From Methylobacterium trifolii (lineage in GTDB: Bacteria; Pseudomonadota; Alphaproteobacteria; Rhizobiales; Beijerinckiaceae), in assembly GCF_022179685.1 (NCBI RefSeq), contig NZ_BPRB01000035.1, positions 1 through 64,000 on the forward strand: a DNA stretch of 64,000 nt, given 5' to 3'. The position numbers and the translations under genes are program-made. Below, in pieces: positions 28,306-37,297 of the stretch; positions within the stretch are counted from its first letter, which is position 1; each line of letters begins with the position of its first letter. The notes beneath the pieces are model-generated. The model had not been told where the DNA came from. It worked only from the letters and a program-made list of their open reading frames with translations, and ran no database searches.

Positions 28306-28330
28306 CCGCCGCCGGGCCGCCCGGCGGCGG
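28306..28330 (+). terminator. 11-bp GC hairpin between binding-protein and permease genes
   Basis: CCGCCGCCGGG, a three-base loop and its exact complement lie 27 bases after the binding-protein stop. A second, imperfect stem lies at 28351-28379. There is no T-run, so these are more likely RNA-stabilising or partial-termination elements that lower permease expression relative to the receptor. Confidence 0.6.
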
Positions 28331-28429
28331 GACGGGCCGTCCGGGCAAGGCCATCCCCCGCGTGGGCGCGCGGGGGTGGTCCGGACGGGGCGAGGCGCGC
28401 GACCCACCCGAGACGGGCATTCGAACCAG

Positions 28430-29302
28430 ATGACCATCTTCCTGCAGCTCGTCGCGTCCGGCGTCGCGGTCGGCATGATCTACGCCGCCATCGCCTTCGG
28501 CTACCAGCTCACCTTCGCGACCTCCAAGACCCTGAACTTCGGCCAGGGCGAGGCGCTGGCGCTGGGCGCCCTGTTCGGCCTGACGCTGGCGCCCTTCACC
28601 GGCTACTGGCTGATGATCCCGCTGGTGCTGGTCTTCGGCTTCGCACTCGGCGCCGTGGTCGAGCGGCTGGCCGTGCGCCCGGCGGTGAAGATCAAGTCCG
28701 AGTACGGGTGGATCATGGCGACCATCGCGCTTGGCATCATCTTCAAGAATCTTGCCGAGAACATCTGGGGCCGGGACGACCTCAAGTTCCCTTCGCCGCT
28801 TCCCGAGGAGGCGATCCAGGTCGCCGGCGTCCGCATCCTGCCGATGGAGCTGCTGATCATCGCCGGCGCCCTGCTGATGATGCTCGCGGTCGAGATCTTC
28901 AACCGCAAGTCGATCTGGGGCAAGGCGGTGATCGCCACCTCGAACGACATCGACGCGGCCGGCCTGATGGGCATCAACACCAAGCGCGTCATCACCCTGT
29001 CCTACTCGATCAGCGCCATGACCGCGGCCTTCGCAGGCGTCCTCGTCGCCCCCGTGACGCTGACCGGCGCCACCATGGGCGCGGTGCTGGCCCTGAAGGC
29101 CTTCGCGGTGGCGATCATCGGCGGCTTGGAGTCGGGCCTCGGCGTCATCGTCGGCGGCCTGATCCTGGGCGTGGCCGAGACGATGACCGGCTTCTACATC
29201 TCCACCGGCTACAAGGACGTGCCGGGCCTGATCCTGCTCCTCGTCGTGCTCTCGGTCCGCCCGGTCGGCCTGTTCGGCAAGGCCGTGATCAAGAAGGTCT
29301 GA
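28430..29302 (+). CDS. Branched-chain amino-acid ABC transporter permease (LivH type)
   Basis: This 290-residue inner-membrane permease has about eight hydrophobic helices. Family marks are VASGVAVGMIYAAIAFGYQL at the start, NFGQGEALALGALF, and the conserved ALKAFAVAIIGGLESGLG loop that contacts the ATPase. The ATG at 28430 follows a weak ribosome site; the open frame extends upstream but without family sequence. It pairs with the permease half of the next gene. Confidence 0.92.
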   Translation: MTIFLQLVASGVAVGMIYAAIAFGYQLTFATSKTLNFGQGEALALGALFGLTLAPFTGYWLMIPLVLVFGFALGAVVERLAVRPAVKIKSEYGWIMATIALGIIFKNLAENIWGRDDLKFPSPLPEEAIQVAGVRILPMELLIIAGALLMMLAVEIFNRKSIWGKAVIATSNDIDAAGLMGINTKRVITLSYSISAMTAAFAGVLVAPVTLTGATMGAVLALKAFAVAIIGGLESGLGVIVGGLILGVAETMTGFYISTGYKDVPGLILLLVVLSVRPVGLFGKAVIKKV

Positions 29303-29350
29303 GCAGTGAATACCTGCGCCCGGCTCACACTTTCCCAAACACCGGGCGTC

Positions 29351-29485
29351 TCCCTCCCCCCTCTGCGCAGGAGGGCGGCCCTCGCGTCAGCGAGGGTCGG
29401 GAGAGGGGAACGCGTTGTCCGGCTACGGCGCTTCCCTCTCCCGACCCGCTTCGCGGGCCACCCTCCCCCGCAGAGGGGGGAGGGA
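29351..29485. repeat. 135-bp compound palindrome between the two permease genes
   Basis: The outer arms at 29351-29367 and 29469-29485 are exact 17-bp complements. Inner arms at 29394-29407 and 29434-29447 are exact 14-bp complements. Each half also holds its own small hairpin (for example CCCTCGC...GCGAGGG near 29380-29396). This nested layout is typical of dispersed intergenic palindromic elements in alphaproteobacteria. Here it lies inside an operon. Confidence 0.75.
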
Positions 29486-29546
29486 AGGACGTGTTGCGCT
29501 TCGAATCCGACATCCTTGATCCCGCCCGCTCCCACGAGGTCCTGAC

Positions 29547-31601
29547 ATGGCGCAATCCACGCTCGCGCCGACGGTCGCCCCGGCGGCCACCCCCGGCTTC
29601 TCCCGCCACGTCGGCGCCCTGGGCGCGATCCTGCTCGTGGTCTTCCTCGCGGCCTTCCCGCACGTGATCACGAGCAGCTACTACGTGCACCTGCTGATCG
29701 TGATCGCGATCTACGCGATCCTGATCCTCGGGCTGGACATCGTGGTCGGTTATACCGGCCAGGTCAGCCTCGGCCATGCCGGGCTGTTCGGCGTCGGGGC
29801 CTATGCGGCCGCGATCCTGTTCCTGAAGTTCAAGCTCGGCATCTGGGCCGGGCTGCTGGCCGGCATCGGCTTCACCTCCGTCTTCGGCCTGTTGCTGGCG
29901 GTGCCGGCGCTGCGGGTCACGGGCCCCTACCTCGCGATGGTGACGCTGGCCTTCGGCACCATCATCCAGATCTTCATCAACGAGCTGACGCCGATCACCA
30001 ACGGGCCGCTCGGCATCACCCTGCCGCCGGCCCGCGTCATCGACTTCGCGATGTTCGGCATCACCCCGCCCTGGGGGGCGGCGGGCCGCAAGCTCGAATT
30101 CTACTACCTCGTCTGCGCCGCCCTGCTGCTGACCATCCTGGTGGTGAACCGGGTGGTTCGCTCGCCCTTCGGGCGCGCCTTCGAGGCCCTGCGCGACAGC
30201 CCCATCGCCTGCGACTGCATGGGCGTCAGCGTCTACCGCTACAAGGTCTACGCCTTCGTGGTCTCGGCCGCCCTCGCGGGGCTGGCCGGCGCCCTGTTCG
30301 CCTGGTCGGAGCGCTACGTCGCCCCGAACTCCTACGGCTTCGAACTCACGGTGCTGTTCCTGCTCGCCGTCACCATGGGCGGGCGCAAGTCGCGCGCCGG
30401 CCCGCTGATCGGCTCGGCCATCATCGTGATGATGCCCAACATCCTGGCCGACATCGAGCTGGTGCGGATCATGGCCGGGATCATCGCCGCGGTCGCCCTG
30501 GTCGTCGGCGCCCTGGCGTTCATCCGCAAGCAGGACAACCGCTACGCGATCCTGGTGCCGGTGGTGCTGTGTATCCTGTTCTTCCCGGCAACGCTCGCCC
30601 TGCAATCGGTCACGGACTTCCGGCTCACCGTCTTCGGCCTGATGATCCTGTTCGTGGTCTACTACCTGCCCGACGGCATCGTCGGCTTCCTGCGCGACAA
30701 GATCCCGGCCCTGCGTCCCGCCCACACCGCCGAGGGGCGGACCGTGCAGGCCGAGGGCGCGGCCCTGATCGCCCAGCGCGGCCGGGCGGCCGGCACCGAG
30801 CCCCTGCTGACGGTGGACCAGGCCCTGATGCAGTTCGGCGGCCTGAAGGCGCTGGCCGGCGTCGACCTCGCCGTGCGGCCGGGCACGATCCACGGGCTGA
30901 TCGGGCCCAACGGCTCGGGCAAGAGCACGATGATGAACGTGCTCACCGGCATCTACAAACCCACCGCCGGCTCCGTGACGCTGGCGACGGCCGGCGGGCA
31001 GGCTAGGCGCCTGGACGGCCGGACGCCCTCGGAGATCGCGCTGGCCGGCGTCGCCCGCACCTTCCAGAACGTTCAGCTCTTCCGCGAGATGACGGCGCTC
31101 GAGAACGTGCTGGTCGGCCTCCACCACGCCTTCCACGGCACCATCGTGGACGCGATCCTCGGCACGCCCCGGCGCCGGCGTGAGGAGCGCGAGGCCCGCA
31201 CCCGCGCCATGGCGATCCTGGACTTCATGGGGCTGGCGAGCCTGGCCCAGGTCGAGGCGCGCAACCTGCCCTACGGCAAGCAGCGCCTGCTGGAGATCGG
31301 TCGCGCCCTGGCGCTCGACCCCGTCCTGCTGCTGCTCGACGAGCCGGCCGCCGGCCTGACGGCCCCCGACATCGCGGACCTGACCGCGATCATCCGCAAG
31401 ATCCGCGATGCCGGCATCACCGTGATCCTCATCGAGCACCACATGGACGTGGTGATGGGCCTGTGCGACCGGGTCAGCGTGCTGGATTTCGGCCACAAGA
31501 TCGCGGAGGGCGGCGCCCGCGAGGTCCAGCAGGACCCGAAGGTGATCGAGGCCTATCTCGGCAGCCCCGCCGAGACCGAGGGGCAGCCCGTCCATGCTTG
31601 A
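29547..31601 (+). CDS. Fused branched-chain amino-acid ABC permease and ATPase (LivM-LivG)
   Basis: This 684-residue protein joins two usually separate subunits. Residues about 20-395 are a LivM-type permease with many hydrophobic helices and the conserved LDIVVGYTGQVSLGHAG and PYLAMVTLAFGTI. Residues about 425-670 are a LivG-type ATPase: Walker A GPNGSGKST near residue 453, LivG-specific GVARTFQNVQLF, signature LPYGKQRLLEIGRAL and Walker B LLLLDEPAAGL. The signature departs from the usual LSYG form. A linker of about 30 residues (RPAHTAEGRTVQAEGAAL) joins them. With LivH, LivF and the binding protein the transporter is complete. Confidence 0.92.
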   Translation: MAQSTLAPTVAPAATPGFSRHVGALGAILLVVFLAAFPHVITSSYYVHLLIVIAIYAILILGLDIVVGYTGQVSLGHAGLFGVGAYAAAILFLKFKLGIWAGLLAGIGFTSVFGLLLAVPALRVTGPYLAMVTLAFGTIIQIFINELTPITNGPLGITLPPARVIDFAMFGITPPWGAAGRKLEFYYLVCAALLLTILVVNRVVRSPFGRAFEALRDSPIACDCMGVSVYRYKVYAFVVSAALAGLAGALFAWSERYVAPNSYGFELTVLFLLAVTMGGRKSRAGPLIGSAIIVMMPNILADIELVRIMAGIIAAVALVVGALAFIRKQDNRYAILVPVVLCILFFPATLALQSVTDFRLTVFGLMILFVVYYLPDGIVGFLRDKIPALRPAHTAEGRTVQAEGAALIAQRGRAAGTEPLLTVDQALMQFGGLKALAGVDLAVRPGTIHGLIGPNGSGKSTMMNVLTGIYKPTAGSVTLATAGGQARRLDGRTPSEIALAGVARTFQNVQLFREMTALENVLVGLHHAFHGTIVDAILGTPRRRREEREARTRAMAILDFMGLASLAQVEARNLPYGKQRLLEIGRALALDPVLLLLDEPAAGLTAPDIADLTAIIRKIRDAGITVILIEHHMDVVMGLCDRVSVLDFGHKIAEGGAREVQQDPKVIEAYLGSPAETEGQPVHA

Positions 31602-32316
31602 GGTCACCAACCTGTCGGCCGGCTACGGCCAGATCGAGGTCCTGCACGGCCTCTCCTTCACCGTCCCCAAGGGCCAGGTCGTCACGCTCATCGGTTCCAA
31701 CGGGGCCGGCAAGACCACGACGATGCGGGCGCTCTCGGGCATGATCCAGCCGCGCTCGGGCTCGATCAAGCTCGCCGGCCGCGAGATCGGCGGCCTCGAC
31801 AGCCACGACGTGGCCCGTGCGGGGCTGGCCCACTCGCCCGAGGGGCGGCGGGTGTTCCCGACGCTCAGCGTGGAGGACAACCTGACGCTGGGCGCCTTCC
31901 CGCGGCTCACCGGCTCGCGGCCGAAGGGGGACGTGGCCGCCGACCGGGAGCGGGCCTTCGTGCTGTTCCCGCGCCTCAAGGAGCGGCGCACGCAGCTCGC
32001 GGGCACCCTGTCGGGCGGCGAGCAGCAGATGCTGGCCATGGGCCGGGCGCTGATGCTGCGCCCGGAGATCCTGCTGCTGGACGAGCCCTCGATGGGACTG
32101 GCCCCGAAGCTGGTGGAGGAAGTCTTCCGCATCATCCGCCAGCTCAAGGAGGAGCAGGTGACGATGCTGCTGGTGGAGCAGTTCGCCATGGCCGCCCTCG
32201 GCGTCGCCGACCACGCCTACGTCCTGGAGAACGGCCGCATCCGCTTCCAGGGGCCGGCCGCACAGCTCAAGAACGACCCGGCCGTGCGCGCGGCCTATCT
32301 CGGCGGGGATCACTGA
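31594..32316 (+). CDS. Branched-chain amino-acid ABC transporter ATPase (LivF type)
   Basis: This 240-residue ATPase is the second nucleotide-binding subunit of the Liv-type transporter. Walker A is GSNGAGKTTTM, the LivF-specific stretch is GLAHSPEGRRVFPTLSVEDN, the signature is LSGGEQQMLAMGRAL and Walker B is ILLLDEPSMGL. Its ATG lies eight bases inside the fusion gene, so the two are translationally coupled. It is the last gene of the operon. Confidence 0.94.
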   Translation: MLEVTNLSAGYGQIEVLHGLSFTVPKGQVVTLIGSNGAGKTTTMRALSGMIQPRSGSIKLAGREIGGLDSHDVARAGLAHSPEGRRVFPTLSVEDNLTLGAFPRLTGSRPKGDVAADRERAFVLFPRLKERRTQLAGTLSGGEQQMLAMGRALMLRPEILLLDEPSMGLAPKLVEEVFRIIRQLKEEQVTMLLVEQFAMAALGVADHAYVLENGRIRFQGPAAQLKNDPAVRAAYLGGDH

Positions 32317-32374
32317 CCGTCTCGCCCCGCGGCTCGGGCGGAGGAGACCGGGTCGGCCCGCGGGCGCGGACCCT

Positions 32375-32581
32375 TCAGTAATGCGGCGGGGGAGGCTCGG
32401 GCCCGCGTTGGGTTCCGCGCTCGCCGGCCGCCTCCAACTGCTCGCTGAGTGCCTCCACCTGCCGGGTCAGCCGGTCGATCGCCTGCCATTGCTCGGTCGC
32501 GGTCCGGCTCAGGTCCTCGATCGTGGCGTCCTGCTCGGTCAGGCGCATCTCGAGACGGTCGATGCGGGCCGGGTCGTCCAT
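32375..32581 (-). CDS. slyX: SlyX family protein
   Basis: This 68-residue coiled-coil protein matches the SlyX family: [17 protein letters not shown], then heptad-rich sequence with conserved spacing, ending in PPPPHY, the hallmark tail. Function is unknown. ATG 32581 was chosen because GAGGG lies eight bases upstream; a TTG two codons earlier is less likely. It converges with livF and diverges from the chemoreceptor gene. Confidence 0.85.
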   Translation of the reverse strand: MDDPARIDRLEMRLTEQDATIEDLSRTATEQWQAIDRLTRQVEALSEQLEAAGERGTQRGPEPPPPHY

Positions 32582-32993
32582 GCACAAGTCCCTCGGAGGC
32601 CGGTCGGGCCGCCTCTCTGAGAGTTCGCGCCGCCCCGGTCAATCACTTCGAGAGCCCACGGTGAGGGCCGGCGGCACACCGGATACGAGAGCCGTTCGAT
32701 CGCGTGGCGATGCGGCTTCCGGCTTCGCGCACGCGAGTGATCGTCGTACGGCACGAGAGGATCATGGGCCGACGGCGGTACGGATGAATATCTGTCACGG
32801 CATACAACCATTTGTTGCAATTATTGATAATACAATCTGCGAGAACGGAGGAAAGTCTGGTGACTGCGGCATATTGCGCTGGTTTCACGGGATTTTGATG
32901 GAGAATTCCAGTAATCGCCGGCGAGATGTCAGTCCGTTAATCACCCGGCATCAAAAGTCTCATGGCAAGAGGCCCGCTCCGGAACCATACGCC
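32582..32993. other. Divergent region, AT-rich in its second half, between slyX and the chemoreceptor gene
   Basis: About 32780-32960 is strikingly richer in A and T than the surrounding DNA (for example the stretch around 32815-32835), which suggests a promoter region or foreign origin. At 32847 a strong GGAGGA ribosome site precedes GTG 32860, opening a 12-residue frame that stops at 32898. Its TGA overlaps an ATG at 32898 that is in frame with the chemoreceptor and would give it 32 extra N-terminal residues. No other gene is visible. Confidence 0.55.
32860..32898 (+). other. Possible 12-codon leader peptide coupled to the chemoreceptor frame
   Basis: GTG 32860 lies a few bases after GGAGGA and encodes [12 protein letters not shown] before TGA. 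The stop overlaps ATG 32898 (TGATG), which is in frame with the downstream receptor. The layout resembles translational coupling, but the product is too short to judge by conservation. Confidence 0.25.
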
Positions 32994-34469
32994 ATGCACT
33001 TCCTGTCACCCCGCCGCGACCCGGTGCTCGAAGCCCTCGACCGGTCCCAGGGCCGGATCGAGTTCGGCATGGACAGCACCATCACGTTCGCGAACCAGAC
33101 GTTCCTCGACGTCGTCGGATACGCGATGGACGAGATCCGGGGGAAGCCTCACGGCATGCTGGTCCCGCAGGCCGAGCGGGAGAGCGAGGCCTACCGCACG
33201 TTCTGGGACGAGTTGCGTCAGGGACGGTTCCAGGCCCGGGAATTCAAGCGGGTCGGCAAGTCCGGCCGGACCATCTGGATTCAGGCCTCCTACAATCCGG
33301 TGGCCGATCGCGGCGGCAGGCTGGTGAAGGTGGTGAAGTTCGCGACCGACATCACCGCCCGGAAACTGCGCGACGCCACCTACGAAGGCCAGATCGCGGC
33401 GCTGAATCGCTCCCAGGCCGTGGTCCACTTCGCCCTGGACGGCACCGTCACCGATGCCAACGAGAACTTCCTGAAGACGATGGGCTATCGCCTCGACGAG
33501 GTCCGCGGCCGCCACCACGGCATGTTCATGCCCCCGGCGGACCGGGACGATCCGGCCTACGCCGCCTTCTGGCGCGCGCTGGCCGAGGGCCGCTATCAGG
33601 CCGGAGAGTTCCGGCGGCTGGACAAGCAGGGCCGGGAAGTCTGGATTCTGGGTGCCTACAACCCCGTGCTCGACCTCGACGGAAAAACCTGCGCCGTCGT
33701 GAAGTTCGCCACCGACGTGACGAAGGAGGTCGCCGCCAGGCTGGCCCGGATCGAAGGACAGCGCGCCATCTTCGCCGACATCGAGGCGATCACCCACGCG
33801 ATGTCGGACGTCAACCGGCAGGCGCAGATCACTTCAGAGAGCGCGGCCCAGACCTCGGGCAACGTCCAGGCCGTCGCGGCCGGTTCCGAGGAGTTCGCCG
33901 CCTCCATCGAGGAACTCAGCCGCCACGCCACGGAAGCCCAGGGCGCCTCGGACGACGCCGTGCGCCGCGCCGAGGAGGCGGGCGCGATCGTCTTGGGCCT
34001 GACGGCGGCCGCCGACCGGATCGGCGAGGCCGTGACGCTGATCCGCTCGATCGCCGACCAGACCAACCTCCTGGCGCTCAACGCCACGATCGAGGCGGCG
34101 CGCGCCGGTCAGGCCGGACGGGGCTTCGCCGTCGTGGCCGCGGAGGTGAAGGCCCTGGCGACCCAATCCTCGCGGGCGACCGAGGAGATCGGAACCCAGA
34201 TCGGTGCCGTGCAGGACGCGACGGCCAAGGCCGTCGGGGCGATCGAGGACATCGCGCGGACGATCGGGCAGCTCAGCCAGATCTCGCTGAGCGTCTCGTC
34301 GGCCGTAACCGAGCAGGCCGCCGTGACCCGCGACATGTCCTCGAACATGCAGACGGCCGCCAGCAGCGTCGGGCTGGTGCGCGGGAACATGGAAGGAATC
34401 GTCCTGGCCGCCGACGCGGTCGACGCGTCCGTCAGGAAGATGGCCGCGGCCGCCCGCGCCCTCGGCTGA
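32994..34469 (+). CDS. Soluble PAS-PAS methyl-accepting chemotaxis protein (BdlA-like)
   Basis: This 491-residue chemoreceptor has no membrane helix. Two PAS domains of the same subfamily come first (about residues 15-130 and 140-250), each containing a ...[17 protein letters not shown] / VKFATDIT type sequence. The C-terminal signalling domain carries the conserved hairpin tip ([20 protein letters not shown]) that binds CheA/CheW. Pseudomonas BdlA, a redox- and c-di-GMP-linked biofilm dispersal factor, has this layout. ATG 32994 was chosen because the family sequence begins there; ATG 32898 is an in-frame alternative. A GGDEF gene lies two genes away. Confidence 0.88.
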   Translation: MHFLSPRRDPVLEALDRSQGRIEFGMDSTITFANQTFLDVVGYAMDEIRGKPHGMLVPQAERESEAYRTFWDELRQGRFQAREFKRVGKSGRTIWIQASYNPVADRGGRLVKVVKFATDITARKLRDATYEGQIAALNRSQAVVHFALDGTVTDANENFLKTMGYRLDEVRGRHHGMFMPPADRDDPAYAAFWRALAEGRYQAGEFRRLDKQGREVWILGAYNPVLDLDGKTCAVVKFATDVTKEVAARLARIEGQRAIFADIEAITHAMSDVNRQAQITSESAAQTSGNVQAVAAGSEEFAASIEELSRHATEAQGASDDAVRRAEEAGAIVLGLTAAADRIGEAVTLIRSIADQTNLLALNATIEAARAGQAGRGFAVVAAEVKALATQSSRATEEIGTQIGAVQDATAKAVGAIEDIARTIGQLSQISLSVSSAVTEQAAVTRDMSSNMQTAASSVGLVRGNMEGIVLAADAVDASVRKMAAAARALG

Positions 34470-34482
34470 CAGGTCCTCCGCG

Positions 34483-34509
34483 CCGGTCCCGGCCCGTGGC
34501 CGGGACCGG
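34483..34509. terminator. 12-bp hairpin between convergent chemoreceptor and serA genes
   Basis: CCGGTCCCGGCC, a CGT loop and its exact complement lie between the two stop codons, 14 bases after the first and 27 before the second. No clear T-run on either side, so it is a probable rather than certain bidirectional terminator. Confidence 0.65.
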
Positions 34510-34535
34510 TCGATGCCGTGCGGGCGATCGGCCCG

Positions 34536-35786
34536 TCAGCGGCGCTCGTAGAGCAGCCGCGCCCGGATGGTGCCTTCGATCGCGCGGATCTCGCCGAGCA
34601 GGGCCTCGGCGTCCGTGTCGTTGGCGTCCGTCTCCAGCACCACGTAACCGACTTCGCCGTCCGTCTGGTAGAACTGCGCGGCGATGTTGATCGCCCGCCG
34701 GGCGAAGACCTCGTTGAGGCGCCCGAGCATACCCGGCAGGTTGCGCTGGACGTGGATGAACCGCGTCCCGGTCGGCCGCGCCGGCAACTGGACCTGCGGG
34801 AAGTTCACGGCGCCGACCGTGGAGCCGATGTCGGAATAGTCGACGAGCTTGCGCGCCACCTCCGCGCCGATGCGCTCCTGCGCCTCCTCGGTGGAGCCGC
34901 CGACATGCGGGGTGAGGATGACGTTCTCCAACCCCTGGAGCGGCGAGACGAAGCGCTCCTGGTTCGAGCCCGGCTCCACGGGGAAGACGTCGACGGCCGC
35001 CCCGCGCAGGTGGCCGTCGCGCAGGGCGGCCGCCAGGGCGTCGAGGTCCACCACCGTCCCGCGGGCGTTGTTGATGAGGAAGCTGCCCGGCTTCATCGCG
35101 CGGATCTCGGCCGGCCCGATCATGTTGGCGGTAGCCGCCGTCTCGGGGACGTGCAGGGAGACCACGTCGCTCTGGGCCAGCAAGTCGCCGAGCGTCTCGG
35201 TCGGCTCGGTGTTGCCGTGGCGCAGCTTGTCGGTCTGGTCGTAGTAGACGACCCGCATGCCCATCGACTCGGCCAGCGTCGAGAGCTGCGAGCCGATGTT
35301 GCCGTAGCCCACGATGCCCAGCGTCTTGCCGCGCACCTCCAGGGAGCCCACCGCCGACTTGTCCCAGAGGCCGGCATGGGCCCCGACCGAGCGCGGCACG
35401 ATGCGCCGCAGCAGCATCACGATCTCGCCGATGACGAGTTCGGCCACCGAGCGGGTGTTGGAGAAGGGCGCGTTGAAGACCGGCACGCCGCGGTGGCGGG
35501 CCGCCTCCAGGTCGACCTGATTGGTGCCGACCGAGAAGCAGCCGACGGCGAGCAGCCGGTCGGCGGCGTCGAGGGCGGCCGCATCGAGCTGGGTGCGCGA
35601 GCGGATGCCGAGGATGTGGATGCCGGCCAGGGCCTCGTGCAGGGCCGCGCGGTCGAGGGCCTTGGGCAGGCGCACGAGGTTGGTGTAGCCGGCCGCCTGC
35701 ATCAGCGAGACGGCGCTGTCGTTGATGCCTTCGAGGAGCAGGACGCGGATCTTGTCCTTCGGCAGGGAGAGCTTGTCGGGAATCAT
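34536..35786 (-). CDS. serA: D-3-phosphoglycerate dehydrogenase
   Basis: SerA is 416 residues here and catalyses the first step of serine synthesis. It is the E. coli-length form with a single C-terminal ACT domain. The NAD loop is GIVGYGNIGSQLS. The catalytic triad lies in NARGTVVD (Arg), VEPGS (Glu) and LTPHVGGSTEEAQ (His). The ACT domain (RNLPGMLGRLNEVF onward) suggests serine feedback. ATG 35786 gives the standard length. In serine-cycle methylotrophs this enzyme sits at a branch with C1 metabolism, but nothing nearby shows such a link. Confidence 0.95.
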   Translation of the reverse strand: MIPDKLSLPKDKIRVLLLEGINDSAVSLMQAAGYTNLVRLPKALDRAALHEALAGIHILGIRSRTQLDAAALDAADRLLAVGCFSVGTNQVDLEAARHRGVPVFNAPFSNTRSVAELVIGEIVMLLRRIVPRSVGAHAGLWDKSAVGSLEVRGKTLGIVGYGNIGSQLSTLAESMGMRVVYYDQTDKLRHGNTEPTETLGDLLAQSDVVSLHVPETAATANMIGPAEIRAMKPGSFLINNARGTVVDLDALAAALRDGHLRGAAVDVFPVEPGSNQERFVSPLQGLENVILTPHVGGSTEEAQERIGAEVARKLVDYSDIGSTVGAVNFPQVQLPARPTGTRFIHVQRNLPGMLGRLNEVFARRAINIAAQFYQTDGEVGYVVLETDANDTDAEALLGEIRAIEGTIRARLLYERR

Positions 35787-35923
35787 CGCGCGCGGACTCT
35801 TCGTGGCACGGCGCCCTGCGCCGTTCCCGCGGAGGGATAGGAGCACGAAGTGTGCAATGCAACACGCTCCCGCGACGGGCGGGCCGGCTGGAGCGTCAGG
35901 GCCCGGCTCCGGACGCTCGGGCG

Positions 35924-37081
35924 TCAAGCCGCCCGACGCGCGGCCGGCTCGGCGAGTTCGATCCGGTCCCGGCCGTTGCGCTTGGCCCGGTAGAGGGCCG
36001 CGTCGGCGTCCCGCATGAGGCCGTCGAAATCGCCCCGATACGCCCGGCTGGCCGCGATCCCGACGCTGACCGAGAGGCGCAGGTGCGGCAGTTCGGGGAT
36101 CGCGAGGGTTGCGAAGGCGCCCCGGATCCGCTCGGCCTGCGCGCGCGCGGCCTCGGGCGTCCGATCCGACAGCAGGCAGGCGAACTCCTCGCCGCCGAGC
36201 CGCCCCAGCACCGTGCCGGGCGGAAGCAGGGTGGTCGCGAGGCTGCAGAAGCCGACGAGGACGCCGTCGCCCACCGCGTGGCCGTAGGTGTCGTTGATGG
36301 CCTTGAAGTTGTCGAGGTCGAAGACGAGCATCGCGGCCGGGCCGCCCGCCTGGAGGAGGGCTTCGGCACCGGCGACGAAGGCCCGGCGGTTGGCGGCGCC
36401 CGTGAGCGGGTCGGTCGAGGCGGCGATCCGCTGCTCGCGCTCGGCGCGCTCCTTGGTGAGCGCCATGAAGGTGAAGGCGATGGCCAGGGTGAAGAGCATG
36501 CCGGCGAGGCAGAGCACGCTGAGCCAGGGCGAGGCCAGCGGGTCGGCGCCGGGAGCCGGCGGCGCGAGCACGGCCATCGGAATCCGCACGAAGTAGAATC
36601 CGGCATAGGTCGCGAGCAGGACGGTGGCGGGGTAGCGCGAGACCAGCACCTCCGCCCGTCCGCGCCAGACCTCGACGGAAGCGGCCGTGCAATAGGCGCC
36701 CGCCAGGGTCGAGGCGACGATCACGCGTGCCGTCTGGGACCCGTAGAATGCCGGTACGCAACAGAGGAGGGCCCAGACCAGGCCGCCCGCCAGGGCGAGC
36801 GGCAGCCGAAGCGGCCGCCCCTCGAAGGCGCGCATGCCGCTCCAGATCAGGCCGTAGGCGGCGAGCATCACCGCGTTGGCGAGCCCGATCGAGAGGATGT
36901 CGGGGATGATTCCGCGCAACGCCAGACCGCCGGAGGCCAGCGAGCCGGTGAGATGCGCGACGCCCCAGATCGCCAGGGCACGCGAGGTCCTGGCCTGCGA
37001 CCACGACAGGACGAACATCGTGCCGACCAGGAAGGTCGTCACGAAGCACGCCAGAAGCAGGGTCGCCGGATCGAGACGCAT
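35924..37081 (-). CDS. Membrane-bound GGDEF diguanylate cyclase without I-site
   Basis: This 385-residue protein has about six to seven hydrophobic helices (residues 5-210) followed by a GGDEF domain (about 220-375). The active-site signature is GGEEF, flanked by STDPLTGAANRRAF and FDLDNFKAINDTYGHAVGD, so it should make cyclic di-GMP. The RxxD inhibitory site normally five residues before the signature is absent (sequence there is PPGT), so product feedback should be weak. The membrane part may sense an unknown ligand. Confidence 0.9.
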   Translation of the reverse strand: MRLDPATLLLACFVTTFLVGTMFVLSWSQARTSRALAIWGVAHLTGSLASGGLALRGIIPDILSIGLANAVMLAAYGLIWSGMRAFEGRPLRLPLALAGGLVWALLCCVPAFYGSQTARVIVASTLAGAYCTAASVEVWRGRAEVLVSRYPATVLLATYAGFYFVRIPMAVLAPPAPGADPLASPWLSVLCLAGMLFTLAIAFTFMALTKERAEREQRIAASTDPLTGAANRRAFVAGAEALLQAGGPAAMLVFDLDNFKAINDTYGHAVGDGVLVGFCSLATTLLPPGTVLGRLGGEEFACLLSDRTPEAARAQAERIRGAFATLAIPELPHLRLSVSVGIAASRAYRGDFDGLMRDADAALYRAKRNGRDRIELAEPAARRAA

Positions 37082-37297
37082 CTATTTCCCCGATGCCCCC
37101 CTCGACCTCTCCATGGTGCCGGAAGTCCGGCGCCGCTCCCTCACGGACAAAGCCGCGTGCAGGAACGATCTATACCCTGCCGAAGATAACAAAGCCTGCA
37201 CACCGGAAACAAACGGGCGGCAAATATAAAATTCGTCCAACCTAAGGCTGTCGTTACGGCAATGCGACGACACCACGGCAGGGGATACGGCAGCGCT

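Noticed and set aside
27035-29338. 767-codon minus-strand frame over the Liv receptor and livH
   Set aside because: Spans two real genes and their gap and has no recognisable motif; antisense shadow.
32523-32993. Upstream continuation of the chemoreceptor frame to 32523
   Set aside because: It crosses slyX on the other strand and the AT-rich leader and has no PAS sequence; family similarity begins just after 32994.
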